DNA of 64,000 nt from Pseudodesulfovibrio sediminis (GTDB taxonomy: Bacteria > Desulfobacterota > Desulfovibrionia > Desulfovibrionales > Desulfovibrionaceae): positions 691,001-755,000 of the forward strand of contig NZ_AP024485.1 of assembly GCF_020886695.1 (NCBI RefSeq), written 5' to 3'. A model generated the notes under the pieces. The model had not been told where the DNA came from and did no database searches. It worked only from the letters and a program-made list of their open reading frames with translations. Made by a program: the position numbers and the translations under genes. Shown here piece after piece: positions 35,140-45,009 of this stretch. How positions within the stretch are numbered: position 1 is the stretch's first letter; every line of letters starts with the position of its first letter.

Positions 35140-35886
35140 TTACCCCCCCTTGGCCTGGTTTGCAACAGCTTCAGCAGCCTTGGCCGCCGCTTCCTGATCG
35201 CCAAGATAGTAGTGGTCAATGGCGTTGAGGTCATCATCAAGCTCGTAAACCAGTGGAACTCCAGTGGGAATATTCAATGAAGTGATCGAGTCGTCATCCA
35301 TTTTATCAAGGTACTTGACCAGCCCTCGCAAGGAATTTCCATGGGCGACAATCAGCACACGCTGCCCGCTCTGCACCTGGGGCGCGATTGTCTCGAACCA
35401 ATAAGGCATGGTCCGATCAATGGTGATCTTTAGACTTTCAGCCCTCGGCAAATCCGTCTCTGAGAGCGTTGCATACCGCGGATCATTCCCCGGATACCGC
35501 TCGTCATCCATATCGAGTTCTGGCGGTGGCGTATCAAAACTGCGACGCCAGATGAAAACCTGCTCATCGCCATATTTCTGCGCGGTTTCAGCCTTGTTCA
35601 GCCCCTGAAGCGCACCATAATGACGTTCGTTGAGTCGCCAAGTGTTGCGCACCGGCAGCCACATGATATCCATCTCGTCCTGCACCAACCATAAGGTACG
35701 AATGGCCCGTTTCAACAGTGACGTGTGGGCGACATCAAAAGCAAACCCGCCATCCTTGAGAAGTTTGGCACCGGCTTTTGCTTCTTCGATACCCTGCTCG
35801 GTCAGATCCACATCCGTCCAACCGGTAAACCGGTTTGTCAGGTTCCATTCACTCTGCCCATGTCGGATCAATACAATTTTATGCAC
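35140..35886 (-). CDS. gpmA: 2,3-bisphosphoglycerate-dependent phosphoglycerate mutase
   Basis: 248 residues. [27 protein letters not shown] holds the catalytic histidine; [14 protein letters not shown] and [10 protein letters not shown] complete the active site. It interconverts 3- and 2-phosphoglycerate. A GTG start four bases from GGAGG is used. mutY follows 13 bases downstream. Confidence 0.97.
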   Translation of the reverse strand: MHKIVLIRHGQSEWNLTNRFTGWTDVDLTEQGIEEAKAGAKLLKDGGFAFDVAHTSLLKRAIRTLWLVQDEMDIMWLPVRNTWRLNERHYGALQGLNKAETAQKYGDEQVFIWRRSFDTPPPELDMDDERYPGNDPRYATLSETDLPRAESLKITIDRTMPYWFETIAPQVQSGQRVLIVAHGNSLRGLVKYLDKMDDDSITSLNIPTGVPLVYELDDDLNAIDHYYLGDQEAAAKAAEAVANQAKGG

Positions 35887-35965
35887 GAGACCTCCGTTCG
35901 AATCGGTTGTTCAGACTCGGAGCATACGCAAAGGAAAGACTTTTGGAAAGATGATGAGAAGAAAA

Positions 35966-38623
35966 TCAGTATCGTTTCGGAGCGACCTGTCGTATCTCTT
36001 CATCCAATTGATCGAAGAGTTCTCGTTTTCGTTTGTCGAAAGAAAACGCACTTTTTACGGCGGAAAAAGCCACGGCAACAATGCTTATGATGATCACCAG
36101 CCCCTTGCAGATTTCCCAACGCTGACTTTCATCATTGATGAGATCAATAATGTAACTCCCCTGCACATCACGGGTAAAATAAATAAGCGAGGGCAATCCC
36201 ACAAGCAGCAGCCCGAGGCCAATGAGTTCCAGCCAGATGAAATTGCGGCCCAACATAAGAATAAACAGGGTCGAATCCCGCACAATCCGCAAAGTGACAA
36301 GACGCCTTTGCAGGGAATCAATATGATCTTCAATTTCTTCGATAAAACGCAGTGATTTCCTGAAATTATCCGCTTCATTCAACCGCTGTGTCTTTATCCA
36401 GTTTATCTTCTCCACACAGAAGTTGAATTCCTTGTTGAACTCCAGCAACAACTTCGGAAACGGGAACCATGCGGCTTCCCTCTGCACCTGACGAACTCGA
36501 TCCGAAAGATATTCCAGATTGGAATTGATACGCTTGATCCCGCGCTTGACCTCGTTATTCAGCGTTGCCTGGAACCTGTCACCCCCCCGAAGCAATTGAT
36601 AATAGGCAACGAAATTACTGGTCGTGCCCAGTTGTCTCAGCCGATCGAGGTCTTCGTTTGCCGTCTCGAAATAACTATGATTCTCATCGAAGCGCTTGGT
36701 TATGTCCTCGGAAAGCTGATCGACCTTGACGCGCATGGCTTCAACGGCTTCTTCCGCCTGCGCCCAGTGCTCCCACAAGGCGTTCATGAGTTGCACCCGG
36801 CCCCGGTCAAGTTCCGGATCAATGAGAATCCGATTGAAAACATGCGGATCACGGCTGATGAGATTGGAAAAAAGATCCATGGCCTGACCGGAAAAGCCCA
36901 TTTTCACCATGCAGACAGCCTGGCGATACACTGGTTCCTGCCACGATGCGTCCAAGGTATTCGCATGCTTGTAAGCGTTGATGGCATCCTTGAGGTTGCC
37001 TTCGATCTCCATCAAGCGGGCCTGAAGGTAGGCAAATATCGCCTGTTGAAGCGGGGTATAGCTCGTACGCTCTGCTTCCTGCCATTGGAAAAGAGCCTGA
37101 TTGAAATCTTTCCTCTCCAGATAGTAGAATCCCCACAGCGAATGCGGCTGGTAACTTCTGGGATATTGCTGCTGCGCTTCCTTAATCAAGCCTTCAGCCT
37201 TTTCCAGGTTGCCACTCTCTATGGCTTTCAAGGCATCCCAAACATACTCCCCCTCTTCCGGGGCAAGCTGCTTCGCCGCATCGATCCACTCCTTGCTCCG
37301 ACTCCTCCAGACAACTTTCATGGTCCTGAGTTGAGAGGGGGCATTGATCTCGAAAACAGCCTTGGTCATGACCGACTTGAGGTCGTTCTTGTCTTTCATC
37401 AATTCAAGAATGGCGCGGGAAAAATTATCGTCGTTCACATCCACGTCAATTTCCGCAAACCCATCCGAAAAATCATTGATGTTCGTCCCGGCGAGAGCGT
37501 TCCATATCTGCGGCTGGGGCATATCGAGCTTCTTTGTCGGACAATCCTTTGATTCATGGTTCTTCAAACCACAATAGAAGCACTCCTCGCCTTCCGCCTT
37601 CATAAGCGCATTGGGCAGAGCGACCTGCATTGTCCCATACCCAAAGCCCTCTTCGCCTTCCTTGAGGGCAAGGGTACACCAGGAATCCAGGGACATCTGA
37701 TCCGTTCCATACCGGGCTTCATTCACACGAAACCACTCGGAAAGGAGAAAGCCATCCATAAAACGAACGTGGGGAAAATCAGGGGTCATCCTGTTCCAGT
37801 CCAGACCGACCTTTTTCGGCAGGTCAGTCGAAAACTGCAGGTTGTCCTGTGGAGCGGCAGCCATGACAATAGGCCAGTATTTCTTTTCCTCGTCTTCCTT
37901 GGACTGTTTGATCAGCGTCATTATTTCGGTGCAAAACGACAACAACAAACGGAAGTTATCCAGAGGGAAGAAAATGGCCCCTTCCTTGATATCCGAAATA
38001 TATTTGAGCCCGAGTTTCTGTAACAGAAGCAGTATTTCGCCCGAAAAATCCCGCCACCCCAGAATGGCCTCCTTATCAGCCATCCGACCGAGCGGCTTGA
38101 TAATGAAATACCATTTTCGCAGGGTCTCGTAGTCAAGCCCCTGATCAACGTTCAGGCGCAACCATTCCACGTTGGCAAGACCGTCGATACCCCCGATTTT
38201 CTCACTACTCAGGCCGGGAACCGACTGGATGTTCTCTTTCAACTTTGGATGAATGACAACTTCCAACTCATCAGGAGCGACCACATTCTGACGATCAAGT
38301 TCCACAGAAAGGGAAACGGAATATTCCAGATCATATCCCACAAGAAATGTGAGCGGCATGATCTGAAAGATGACCGACATGGGATTGAGCCTGCCCCAAA
38401 CCTGAAGACGGGCCATGGCCCGGAAGACTTCAACGGTATTGCAGAACCACAAGGCCTGGTCTGTATCTTTGGCAACACATAACGCTCCATATTCCTGAAG
38501 CGTTTTCTCAACGGAATTATGAAGCGTCCCTTTCCAGGCCACCCATATACCATACCCCGAAGCAACCAGTTTCGACTGGCTGATCTCGGGGAGTCCATCT
38601 ATGAGTTTGCCAATTGAAGGCAC
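35966..38623 (-). CDS. Large TPR membrane protein with CCHC zinc knuckle, unknown function
   Basis: 885 residues from a GTG with GAGG seven bases upstream. Parts in order: an unrecognised N-terminal region (1-340); a retroviral-type zinc knuckle C348-x2-C351-x4-H356-x4-C361; an acidic linker; TPR-like helical repeats (about 455-610, for example AEGLIKEAQQQYPRSYQPHSLWGFYYLERKDFNQAL); coiled coils (about 620-780); and two C-terminal membrane spans with a basic cytoplasmic tail. Zinc knuckles bind single-stranded nucleic acid or protein and are rare in bacteria. A GT2 gene lies directly upstream in the same direction. Confidence 0.7.
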   Translation of the reverse strand: MPSIGKLIDGLPEISQSKLVASGYGIWVAWKGTLHNSVEKTLQEYGALCVAKDTDQALWFCNTVEVFRAMARLQVWGRLNPMSVIFQIMPLTFLVGYDLEYSVSLSVELDRQNVVAPDELEVVIHPKLKENIQSVPGLSSEKIGGIDGLANVEWLRLNVDQGLDYETLRKWYFIIKPLGRMADKEAILGWRDFSGEILLLLQKLGLKYISDIKEGAIFFPLDNFRLLLSFCTEIMTLIKQSKEDEEKKYWPIVMAAAPQDNLQFSTDLPKKVGLDWNRMTPDFPHVRFMDGFLLSEWFRVNEARYGTDQMSLDSWCTLALKEGEEGFGYGTMQVALPNALMKAEGEECFYCGLKNHESKDCPTKKLDMPQPQIWNALAGTNINDFSDGFAEIDVDVNDDNFSRAILELMKDKNDLKSVMTKAVFEINAPSQLRTMKVVWRSRSKEWIDAAKQLAPEEGEYVWDALKAIESGNLEKAEGLIKEAQQQYPRSYQPHSLWGFYYLERKDFNQALFQWQEAERTSYTPLQQAIFAYLQARLMEIEGNLKDAINAYKHANTLDASWQEPVYRQAVCMVKMGFSGQAMDLFSNLISRDPHVFNRILIDPELDRGRVQLMNALWEHWAQAEEAVEAMRVKVDQLSEDITKRFDENHSYFETANEDLDRLRQLGTTSNFVAYYQLLRGGDRFQATLNNEVKRGIKRINSNLEYLSDRVRQVQREAAWFPFPKLLLEFNKEFNFCVEKINWIKTQRLNEADNFRKSLRFIEEIEDHIDSLQRRLVTLRIVRDSTLFILMLGRNFIWLELIGLGLLLVGLPSLIYFTRDVQGSYIIDLINDESQRWEICKGLVIIISIVAVAFSAVKSAFSFDKRKRELFDQLDEEIRQVAPKRY

Positions 38624-38697
38624 TCGTCAACCTCACATAGGTTCGAGTCATTATCAGGAAAAATCAGACAACTGCGCCACAGGCAGCCCGATTGCTT

Positions 38698-39558
38698 CTA
38701 ACTCAATGTATTCAAGGGAACTTCTTTCCCTTCGCTCACCATGCAAAACAGGTTCCAAACCCGTTGCGCCTCATCACTTTTCCCTCTTTTTTCGCACCCT
38801 TGCATATAAATCTCAACCTTATTCTTCAACTCTGCCAGGGCCAGAGCAGACTGGGCTGCGTCAAGTTTCCGACTTTGCAGGATTTTTATCAATGCCCGTA
38901 TACGATGCAGATCAGCGCACGGCACACATATAGACAATTGGTCCGGCCGCCCACCGTACTTGATAGTCAATTTCTCCCGCACCAATCCCACCGGATACTC
39001 CAGACATGCGCGCAACCACATATCATAATCCTCACAGGACGGCATGTTCTCATCAAAAGGACCTATGCTCTCCCATGCATTGCGCGTGAACATGGTACAG
39101 GACGGGCTGATGAGGCACATCTCCAGGGAGGCTTCAAAGAACCACCCTTCAGGTTTGGCATATTTGGCGGGTTGATTGACTCGTTTTCCGCCCCGGACCC
39201 ATATCTCCTCGGTCTGACAGATCTGGTAGTCATGCTCACGCATATACTCCAGTTGTGTGGACAGTTTGTTCGGCATCCATTCGTCATCCGAATCAAGCAA
39301 GGCTATAACCTCGCCCTGACAGATACCGATACCCGTATTCCGGGCCCCGGAGACACCCTGGTTTTCCTGATGGATGTATCGAATACGAGGATCATCATAT
39401 GCCCCCAAAACATCCGTGGTATTATCCGTGGATCCATCATCTATGATTATGCATTCCCATTTTTCATAGGTCTGGGCAAAAACCGCATCAAGCGCGGTTC
39501 CAATAAAATCAGCCCTGTTGTATGTGGGGAGTATGATGGATACGAGTCTGTTTTCCAT
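38698..39558 (-). CDS. Family 2 glycosyltransferase
   Basis: 286 residues of the GT-A fold: VSIILPTYNRADFIGTALDAV, IIDDGSTDNT, the metal-binding LLDSDDEW and the catalytic region CEDYDMWLRA. It transfers a nucleotide sugar to an unknown acceptor, likely in surface glycan synthesis. It is divergent from a GT4 gene and upstream of the large TPR protein. Confidence 0.9.
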   Translation of the reverse strand: MENRLVSIILPTYNRADFIGTALDAVFAQTYEKWECIIIDDGSTDNTTDVLGAYDDPRIRYIHQENQGVSGARNTGIGICQGEVIALLDSDDEWMPNKLSTQLEYMREHDYQICQTEEIWVRGGKRVNQPAKYAKPEGWFFEASLEMCLISPSCTMFTRNAWESIGPFDENMPSCEDYDMWLRACLEYPVGLVREKLTIKYGGRPDQLSICVPCADLHRIRALIKILQSRKLDAAQSALALAELKNKVEIYMQGCEKRGKSDEAQRVWNLFCMVSEGKEVPLNTLS

Positions 39559-39618
39559 GTGTGTAAGACCTTGCGTTCATCGCCTTGAACTGTCATGTTT
39601 GTCCAACAGGCGAAATAT

Positions 39619-40728
39619 ATGAAAATATTCCAAGTTATCAATGTCCGCTGGTTCAATGCGACTGCGTGGTACGCAATCACTTTGAGCCGTCTTCTAGCTG
39701 AGGCCGGCCACGAAGTCACGGTTTTGACCCAGGCTGGTACTGCGCCGGAAAAAGCTGCGCAGGAAGCAGGTCTCCGGACGGTTTCGGTCGATCTGAACAC
39801 CACCAATCCGATCCGCTTCGCCAGTGCGACAAAGCATATCATACTACTCCTCAGGACGCACCGTCCTGACATTGTCAATTGTCACCGGGGTGAAGGGTTC
39901 TTTCTGTGGGGCGTACTCAAACTTTTCGGTTTCAACTTCCAACTCGTCAGGACTCGGGGAGACCAACGCCCGCCCCGTAGCGACGCCATCAACCGCTGGC
40001 TGCATGCCGGTGTAGCCGATGCCGTGGTAGTCACGAACCGCCGTATGGCAGACTATTTTCTGGAAAAAATGCGTACACCAGGCCATGGGCTCTGGCTCAT
40101 TCACGGTGGCGTAGACACTGCCCGTTTCCATTTTGACCAGGCTGGCAGAAACCGGGTACGCAACGAATTCGGCTATGCTTCCGACGACATCGTTGTCGGT
40201 CTTCTTGGCCGTTTCGACCGTGTCAAAGGGCACGAGGAAACCATCAAGGCCGTGGCTTCCCTGCACAAAAAAGGCATGGAGAACATCCGTCTCTTTCTCA
40301 TCGGCTTTGACACCGCTATGACCAGCTCGCAGATCGAAACGTTGATCGATGACGCCGGAATCAAGGACATCACCCGAATAAGCGGCAAACGCGACGATGT
40401 GAATGCGTGTATCAGCGCAGTTGATATCGGGGTGGTAGCCTCTCTATGGTCCGAGGCCATTGCCCGTTCAGCTCTGGAAATAATGGCCGTAGACCGCCCT
40501 CTGGTCTCCACCGACGTCGGCGTCATGCCCGACCTGGTCTGCCCGTCCGCAATGGTCGGCCCCGGAGATGTGAAAGCACTGGCAGACGCCATTGAGAGCA
40601 TCGTCAACAGTGATGAACTGCGCAGCGAAATTCTGGAAGCTCAAAAACGGACCATGTCTCAACTGACCCTGGAGGAATTCCTCAAACGGTCACTGAATCT
40701 CTATCACAGTCTCATTGACGACAAGTAA
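39619..40728 (+). CDS. Family 4 glycosyltransferase
   Basis: 369 residues of the GT-B fold, started at ATG 39619 (MKIFQVINVRWFNATAWYAITLSRLLAEAGHEV). The C-terminal half has LLGRFDRVKGHEETIKAV and the E-x7-E motif region (SLWSEAIARSALEIMAVDRPLVSTDVG). It uses a nucleotide sugar to extend a lipid-linked or surface glycan; heptosyl or galactosyl specificity cannot be set. It ends one base before the convergent transglycosylase gene. Confidence 0.88.
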   Translation: MKIFQVINVRWFNATAWYAITLSRLLAEAGHEVTVLTQAGTAPEKAAQEAGLRTVSVDLNTTNPIRFASATKHIILLLRTHRPDIVNCHRGEGFFLWGVLKLFGFNFQLVRTRGDQRPPRSDAINRWLHAGVADAVVVTNRRMADYFLEKMRTPGHGLWLIHGGVDTARFHFDQAGRNRVRNEFGYASDDIVVGLLGRFDRVKGHEETIKAVASLHKKGMENIRLFLIGFDTAMTSSQIETLIDDAGIKDITRISGKRDDVNACISAVDIGVVASLWSEAIARSALEIMAVDRPLVSTDVGVMPDLVCPSAMVGPGDVKALADAIESIVNSDELRSEILEAQKRTMSQLTLEEFLKRSLNLYHSLIDDK

Positions 40729-41682
40729 TCAGCCGCCAAACAATTCTTTTGTTTTCCTGATCTTGTCTGCCACGGAAAGAATGGTCATGGCATAGCTTTC
40801 CGAATGGTTGTAGCGATAGATGACCTTGAGCTGATCGGCTTCGGAGAGATCATTTTTCCACCCATGACTGGCCACGAAATTGGCCATGGAATGAAGCGCG
40901 TCCTGCGTATTGGACAGATCGACCTTGCCGTCCCCCGTACCATCCCTGCCATAATGTTCGGCACTGGTCGGCATGAATTGGCACTGCCCTATGGCTCCAT
41001 AGATGGAGCTGGGAATGGAAAGCGGGTCCTTGTCAATGGCCAGTGCATACTTGATAAGCGCCTTGAGTTCCGCATATCCCCAGTCCCCCTTTTGCTCGGT
41101 TCGCCTGATCAACCACTTCCGCGTTTCGTCAGAAATATCCTTTCGCTTGATGGAGGACTCAATGAGCGAAAAATCCTTGGCCAGAGCCATGCTTGACAGA
41201 ATGGTGAAGGCATTCTCCTCGCCGACATTCCTGCCAAGTCGGGTCTCAACCAGTAATATGGCCGTTAGCAACTCACCAGGAACACCGTATTTCTGTTCAA
41301 TGACAACAAAATCGGCACGGTACTCCATATAAAACGAGTACGCTCCGGCAATGAGAATGGGGTTGAGATACCGACTGAGAACCTCAGGCTCGGCACTGGG
41401 ACTCGACGTGGCCGCAGACAGCTTGGTATTGAGCAAAACGTCCATCTTTCGGGCCATCACTTCCGGGGAAAACGTCAAATCAGGATTGGAAAAAAGAGCG
41501 GTGACATAGTGCTCGTCCAAACCATCTTCGACCAGTCTGTTCACCAGAGGCTGCCATATCCAGGCATCGGCAGAAGCAGACCTTTCAGCTCCACATATAA
41601 AAAAGACGGCCAACGTGATGACGATGGCCGCGCTTTGTATACGACGAATTAGGGTACGATCAAATTCTATCCATGGGGACAA
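40729..41682 (-). CDS. MltB-like lytic murein transglycosylase
   Basis: 317 residues if started at TTG 41682, which has GGAGG nine bases upstream; an ATG at 41748 would overlap the preceding zinc-ribbon gene more and lacks a ribosome site. A hydrophobic signal (SAAIVITLAVFFICG) precedes a lysozyme-like domain: LLVETRLGRNVGEENAFTILSSMAL holds the catalytic glutamate, and IYGAIGQCQFMPTSAEHYGRDGTGDGKVDL is the MltB motif. It cleaves peptidoglycan strands to anhydro ends in the periplasm. The cysteine in the signal could be a lipid site but the lipobox is poor. Confidence 0.85.
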   Translation of the reverse strand: MSPWIEFDRTLIRRIQSAAIVITLAVFFICGAERSASADAWIWQPLVNRLVEDGLDEHYVTALFSNPDLTFSPEVMARKMDVLLNTKLSAATSSPSAEPEVLSRYLNPILIAGAYSFYMEYRADFVVIEQKYGVPGELLTAILLVETRLGRNVGEENAFTILSSMALAKDFSLIESSIKRKDISDETRKWLIRRTEQKGDWGYAELKALIKYALAIDKDPLSIPSSIYGAIGQCQFMPTSAEHYGRDGTGDGKVDLSNTQDALHSMANFVASHGWKNDLSEADQLKVIYRYNHSESYAMTILSVADKIRKTKELFGG

Positions 41683-41866
41683 AACCCATTTCCTCCTCGA
41701 AGTCATCGTCCATATGGGACGCAAACTTCTTGAGATCATAGATGGCACCGCAAGAAGGACATCGTAGCGTGACCTCCTGACACCCTCGATGGGCAGTCAG
41801 ATCAAGGCCACACTTCTCACATTCCATTCCCTGGGCTTGCCAGGAACGCTGTCGCTTGGAAAACAT
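41660..41866 (-). CDS. Small double-CxxC zinc-ribbon protein
   Basis: 68 residues with CEKC and CPSC motifs (ECEKCGLDLTAHRGCQEVTLRCPSCGAIYDL), a rubredoxin-like zinc ribbon, and an acidic C-terminus. It starts three bases after the TolC-like gene, and its end overlaps the start of the transglycosylase gene. Function is unknown; such proteins often act as metal-dependent adaptors. Confidence 0.7.
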   Translation of the reverse strand: MFSKRQRSWQAQGMECEKCGLDLTAHRGCQEVTLRCPSCGAIYDLKKFASHMDDDFEEEMGFVPMDRI

Positions 41867-41869
41867 GCC

Positions 41870-43234
41870 CTACTTGGCCTCCTCCAAACCGAGGTTCTTC
41901 TCGCCCATGGCTACATAGAGAGCAGAAATGGCCGTTCCATAGTCAGCCAGGGCCAAGGAAAGCTGTGCTGCACTGGATGTCAGCCTTTCCTGCGCATTCA
42001 ACACATCGGTGTTGGTTCCGACCTGTGCCTGATAGCGAGCCACGGCCATGCGGTATGCTTCTTCGGCAGCGGTCACAGACTTCTGGGCCACGGTGATACG
42101 ATCAGCCGCTTCCTGAATATTCAAGAGAGAGCGCTTGACCTCGAACCCGGCATTGAGGCGGGTCTCTTCAAGTTGCGCCTCGACCTGCTTGACGGTCTCT
42201 TCGTACTTCTTGGCATCATAGTAATCCGCGCCCCACTGGAACATGGTCATGGATGCGTTTACACCGGCGCTCCAGTATTCAGAATATCTGTGCGAGTAAT
42301 CGCCACCGCCGTCAATGCCCGGATCAGTACCGCGCTTGGTATAGCTCCAATCAGCATCAACCTGCGGATAAAAACTACTTTCCGCGATGGTGGCGTCCTT
42401 CTTGGCAATCTCCACGCTCTTGGCACCAATGACCAAATCAGGACGATTGACATACGCACGCGTCAGGCATTCGCGCAGACTCAAATTAAACGGAATATGT
42501 TCCAGTTTACCAACGTACTCCACATTGTTTTCCAACGGGATGTTCAACAACGTATTCAACTGCGCCTCTTGGGTAGAAACCGTGTTCTTGGCAGTGAGAA
42601 GCCCCTGCTGAGCAGTTGCAAGGTCAACCTCGGCATCCAGAACTTCGGCCTTGGGACGCAGTCCGACTTCATAAAAAGCGCTGATAACCTTGAGCTGAGA
42701 CTCAAGTCGAGCGACAGAGTCCTCTGCACTCTTCACGTCCATGCGGGCCTTGAGCAGCGACATGAAGTTGGTCTGGACGCTTTCGATGAGATTGAGCTCA
42801 ACGTTGGTCAGCGAAGCCATGGTAGACTCTTCGGTCAATTTTGCTTTCTGCCAGCTGGCGAGCAGATTGAATCCATGAAAAACCGGCTGCGTGACGTTCA
42901 AACTGGCCAACCAGTCATCATTTTTATGGCTCGTTGTCAGCTTACGATTATTATAAGTGTAACCATAAGAACCGCCCAATGCCGGACCGAAATCGCCCAG
43001 GGCTGCGCGGGCACCATGTCCGGCACCAGTCAGTTGGGCACGAATGGCCGTCATGCTGGGGTTGAGATCCAAAGCCCTTTGCACGCAACGGGCCAGATCA
43101 AACTGACCGGCAATGCCAGGCGAATCAGCTTCGCTATTCATGGCCGGATCAGCGTCCTGGGCATAGGCAAAACTTGACAAGACAAGCAACGCGACAAGGT
43201 TCAAGACTAACAATGTAAAGCGTTTACAGCTCAT
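41870..43234 (-). CDS. TolC-family outer-membrane efflux protein
   Basis: 454 residues from ATG 43234 (AGGA upstream), with a signal peptide (hydrophobic core LLVLNLVALLVLSSFAYA). Two tandem OEP repeats with long alpha-helices and short beta strands match TolC. AFYEVGLRPKAEVLDAEVDL and ARYQAQVGTNTDVLNAQERL are the paired helical-hairpin repeats. No inner-membrane pump is adjacent, so its partners are elsewhere. Confidence 0.92.
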   Translation of the reverse strand: MSCKRFTLLVLNLVALLVLSSFAYAQDADPAMNSEADSPGIAGQFDLARCVQRALDLNPSMTAIRAQLTGAGHGARAALGDFGPALGGSYGYTYNNRKLTTSHKNDDWLASLNVTQPVFHGFNLLASWQKAKLTEESTMASLTNVELNLIESVQTNFMSLLKARMDVKSAEDSVARLESQLKVISAFYEVGLRPKAEVLDAEVDLATAQQGLLTAKNTVSTQEAQLNTLLNIPLENNVEYVGKLEHIPFNLSLRECLTRAYVNRPDLVIGAKSVEIAKKDATIAESSFYPQVDADWSYTKRGTDPGIDGGGDYSHRYSEYWSAGVNASMTMFQWGADYYDAKKYEETVKQVEAQLEETRLNAGFEVKRSLLNIQEAADRITVAQKSVTAAEEAYRMAVARYQAQVGTNTDVLNAQERLTSSAAQLSLALADYGTAISALYVAMGEKNLGLEEAK

Positions 43235-43335
43235 AGAAAATTCCTGATTAAGACATTCTAGGTTCAGTTGCACTAGCAACGATTAAGCATACTTTATATC
43301 AAGTCTAACAAAGAGTAGCAACCCCAAAAGACTAC

Positions 43336-44124
43336 TTATTTGTGTAAAGACGCGCAGTCAGACGGATCCCCCTGCAGCTTCTCCATGGTGTGCCGAAGAG
43401 TCGGCAGCAATGGAGCGAGACACTCGGCAACAGCCTTTGGACTACCAGGCATATTCACGATGACGGCCTGTCCCAATGTACCGGCCACAGCGCGAGAAAT
43501 AGCACCATGCGGCGTTTTTTCCAAACTGGCCGCAGTCATTGCCCGCTCGTACCCGGGGAGTCTTTTTTCAATGACGGCCAAGGTCGCCTCCGGCGTAATG
43601 TCACGTGGTGCGACACCGGTGCCGCCAGTTGTGAGGATGAGATCAAATCCCTGATTCAACGCCAGATCAACCATCAACCCTTTCAGTTGGGAAACTTCAT
43701 CGGGAATGACGAACCCCTGCACATGATTCAACGGCAGTTTTTCACCGACCAGTTTTCCGACGAGCGGCCCGGATTCATCCTGACGTTTACCTGCGGCGCC
43801 CTTGTCGCTCAAGGTAATCCAGGCCACGGCCCAACCTTCCCGAAGCATGGCACACACGAACTCTCCTGCTTCGGCGTCCTGCTTTGCTTCCAGCAGCACC
43901 GATCGAGTAGAACGCGCCTCGCCACCACCAGGCAGCCATCCGATAGAACGGACTGCGAACTCGCATCCCTCCCCCTTCAAGGTCGTCCCCGCCCGCAAAG
44001 ATGGAAGGAGGGACGATGTCGTCGCTCCCTTGCAGGGAAGATCTGGTCCATCCTGGTAAAGATACAGCCTCTCACCGGCTACAACCGGCGATGTCAGCGT
44101 GAGGGTCAGTGTGTCAGTCGTCAT
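43336..44124 (-). CDS. MogA/MoaB-family molybdopterin protein with N-terminal extension
   Basis: 262 residues. The C-terminal 165 match MogA/MoaB, which adenylates molybdopterin: TLSDKGAAGKRQDESGPLV, LILTTGGTGVAPRDITPEA and VNMPGSPKAV. The N-terminal 95 residues (GERLYLYQDGPDLPCKGA...) are extra and may be a MOSC-like or unassigned domain. It helps make the molybdenum or tungsten cofactor used by enzymes such as the oxidoreductase encoded at 2747. A DUF1614 gene lies 15 bases upstream. Confidence 0.87.
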   Translation of the reverse strand: MTTDTLTLTLTSPVVAGERLYLYQDGPDLPCKGATTSSLLPSLRAGTTLKGEGCEFAVRSIGWLPGGGEARSTRSVLLEAKQDAEAGEFVCAMLREGWAVAWITLSDKGAAGKRQDESGPLVGKLVGEKLPLNHVQGFVIPDEVSQLKGLMVDLALNQGFDLILTTGGTGVAPRDITPEATLAVIEKRLPGYERAMTAASLEKTPHGAISRAVAGTLGQAVIVNMPGSPKAVAECLAPLLPTLRHTMEKLQGDPSDCASLHK

Positions 44125-44139
44125 ATCTTCTCCAATGGA

Positions 44140-44880
44140 TTACGCAAGTAGAACAGACAGGATTCCAGCCACGAACACGCCTCCGAAGATGCCGGGGCCG
44201 CCAATGGAAACAACAGGAGCTCCAACAGCATTGCGGATGCGCTTAGTCATGAGGGGAATGATGTTACCACCCAGAATGGCTCCCATGGTGCCAGCCACAT
44301 ACGCCGCCACTGGCCGGACTGGTTCGGGCACGAAAAAATAAACACAAAGAAAAGTGATGATGGCAGGCATGACCAATGGAATGCGCAGCCCGGTGAACGG
44401 ATCTGCCTTGGCCGTGGCATAACACCCCCCGGCCACCATGATCAGGACAAAACCAATCCAGAGGTAGACCCCTTCTGTCTGGTAAACCATGTGCTGACGG
44501 ATCAGAAAGGTGATGCTCAACAGCAATGGTAACACGAATCCGCCAACATTGACGGCAAAGACCTGCTTCTTCAGTTCATTGGCAGGCTCCTCTTCGATCT
44601 GCACGGGGCGCCCTGCTTCATCCATGGTGTACTGCACTTTACGGGGACGGGGGATGACCACCAGCCGTTCACTGGTATGGAATGGGATGTTTACCATCCT
44701 GCCCACCAAAATGGCTATGAGCATCAATACCCCCTGAGCCGAGGTCAACCCCAGCTTGGAAAAAGCCTCGGCAACCATGGACACCGGAAGAAATATGAAC
44801 AGAAAAAAGAGCGCGATCAAGAGCAGCAGGGCCGGCAAAAGACCGGCTGAAAATTGAAAGTAGGGATTTGTCATATTCAC
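44140..44880 (-). CDS. DUF1614 integral membrane protein
   Basis: 246 residues from GTG 44880, or 244 from ATG 44874. It has about six to seven hydrophobic spans, a conserved NIPFHTSERLVVIPRPR loop and a glycine-rich C-terminal region (VSIGGPGIFGGVFVAGILSVLLA). The family is described only as a membrane protein of unknown function. Translation is probably linked with the MogA-like gene 15 bases on. Confidence 0.8.
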   Translation of the reverse strand: MNMTNPYFQFSAGLLPALLLLIALFFLFIFLPVSMVAEAFSKLGLTSAQGVLMLIAILVGRMVNIPFHTSERLVVIPRPRKVQYTMDEAGRPVQIEEEPANELKKQVFAVNVGGFVLPLLLSITFLIRQHMVYQTEGVYLWIGFVLIMVAGGCYATAKADPFTGLRIPLVMPAIITFLCVYFFVPEPVRPVAAYVAGTMGAILGGNIIPLMTKRIRNAVGAPVVSIGGPGIFGGVFVAGILSVLLA

Positions 44881-45009
44881 CTGTATTTCCGGCTCATCAA
44901 ATGCCGGTTGCTTTTTCTTTTATCACAGTCTTATACTGCGTCAAAACCATGCAGTTGGGATGTATCCTAACTTGAAATCGAAGTAAATCACAGTACCCAT
45001 GAGGCTCCC

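Noticed and set aside
41789-43177. 462-codon open frame antisense to the TolC-like gene
   Set aside because: A shadow; the opposite strand encodes a complete TolC-family protein with a signal peptide.
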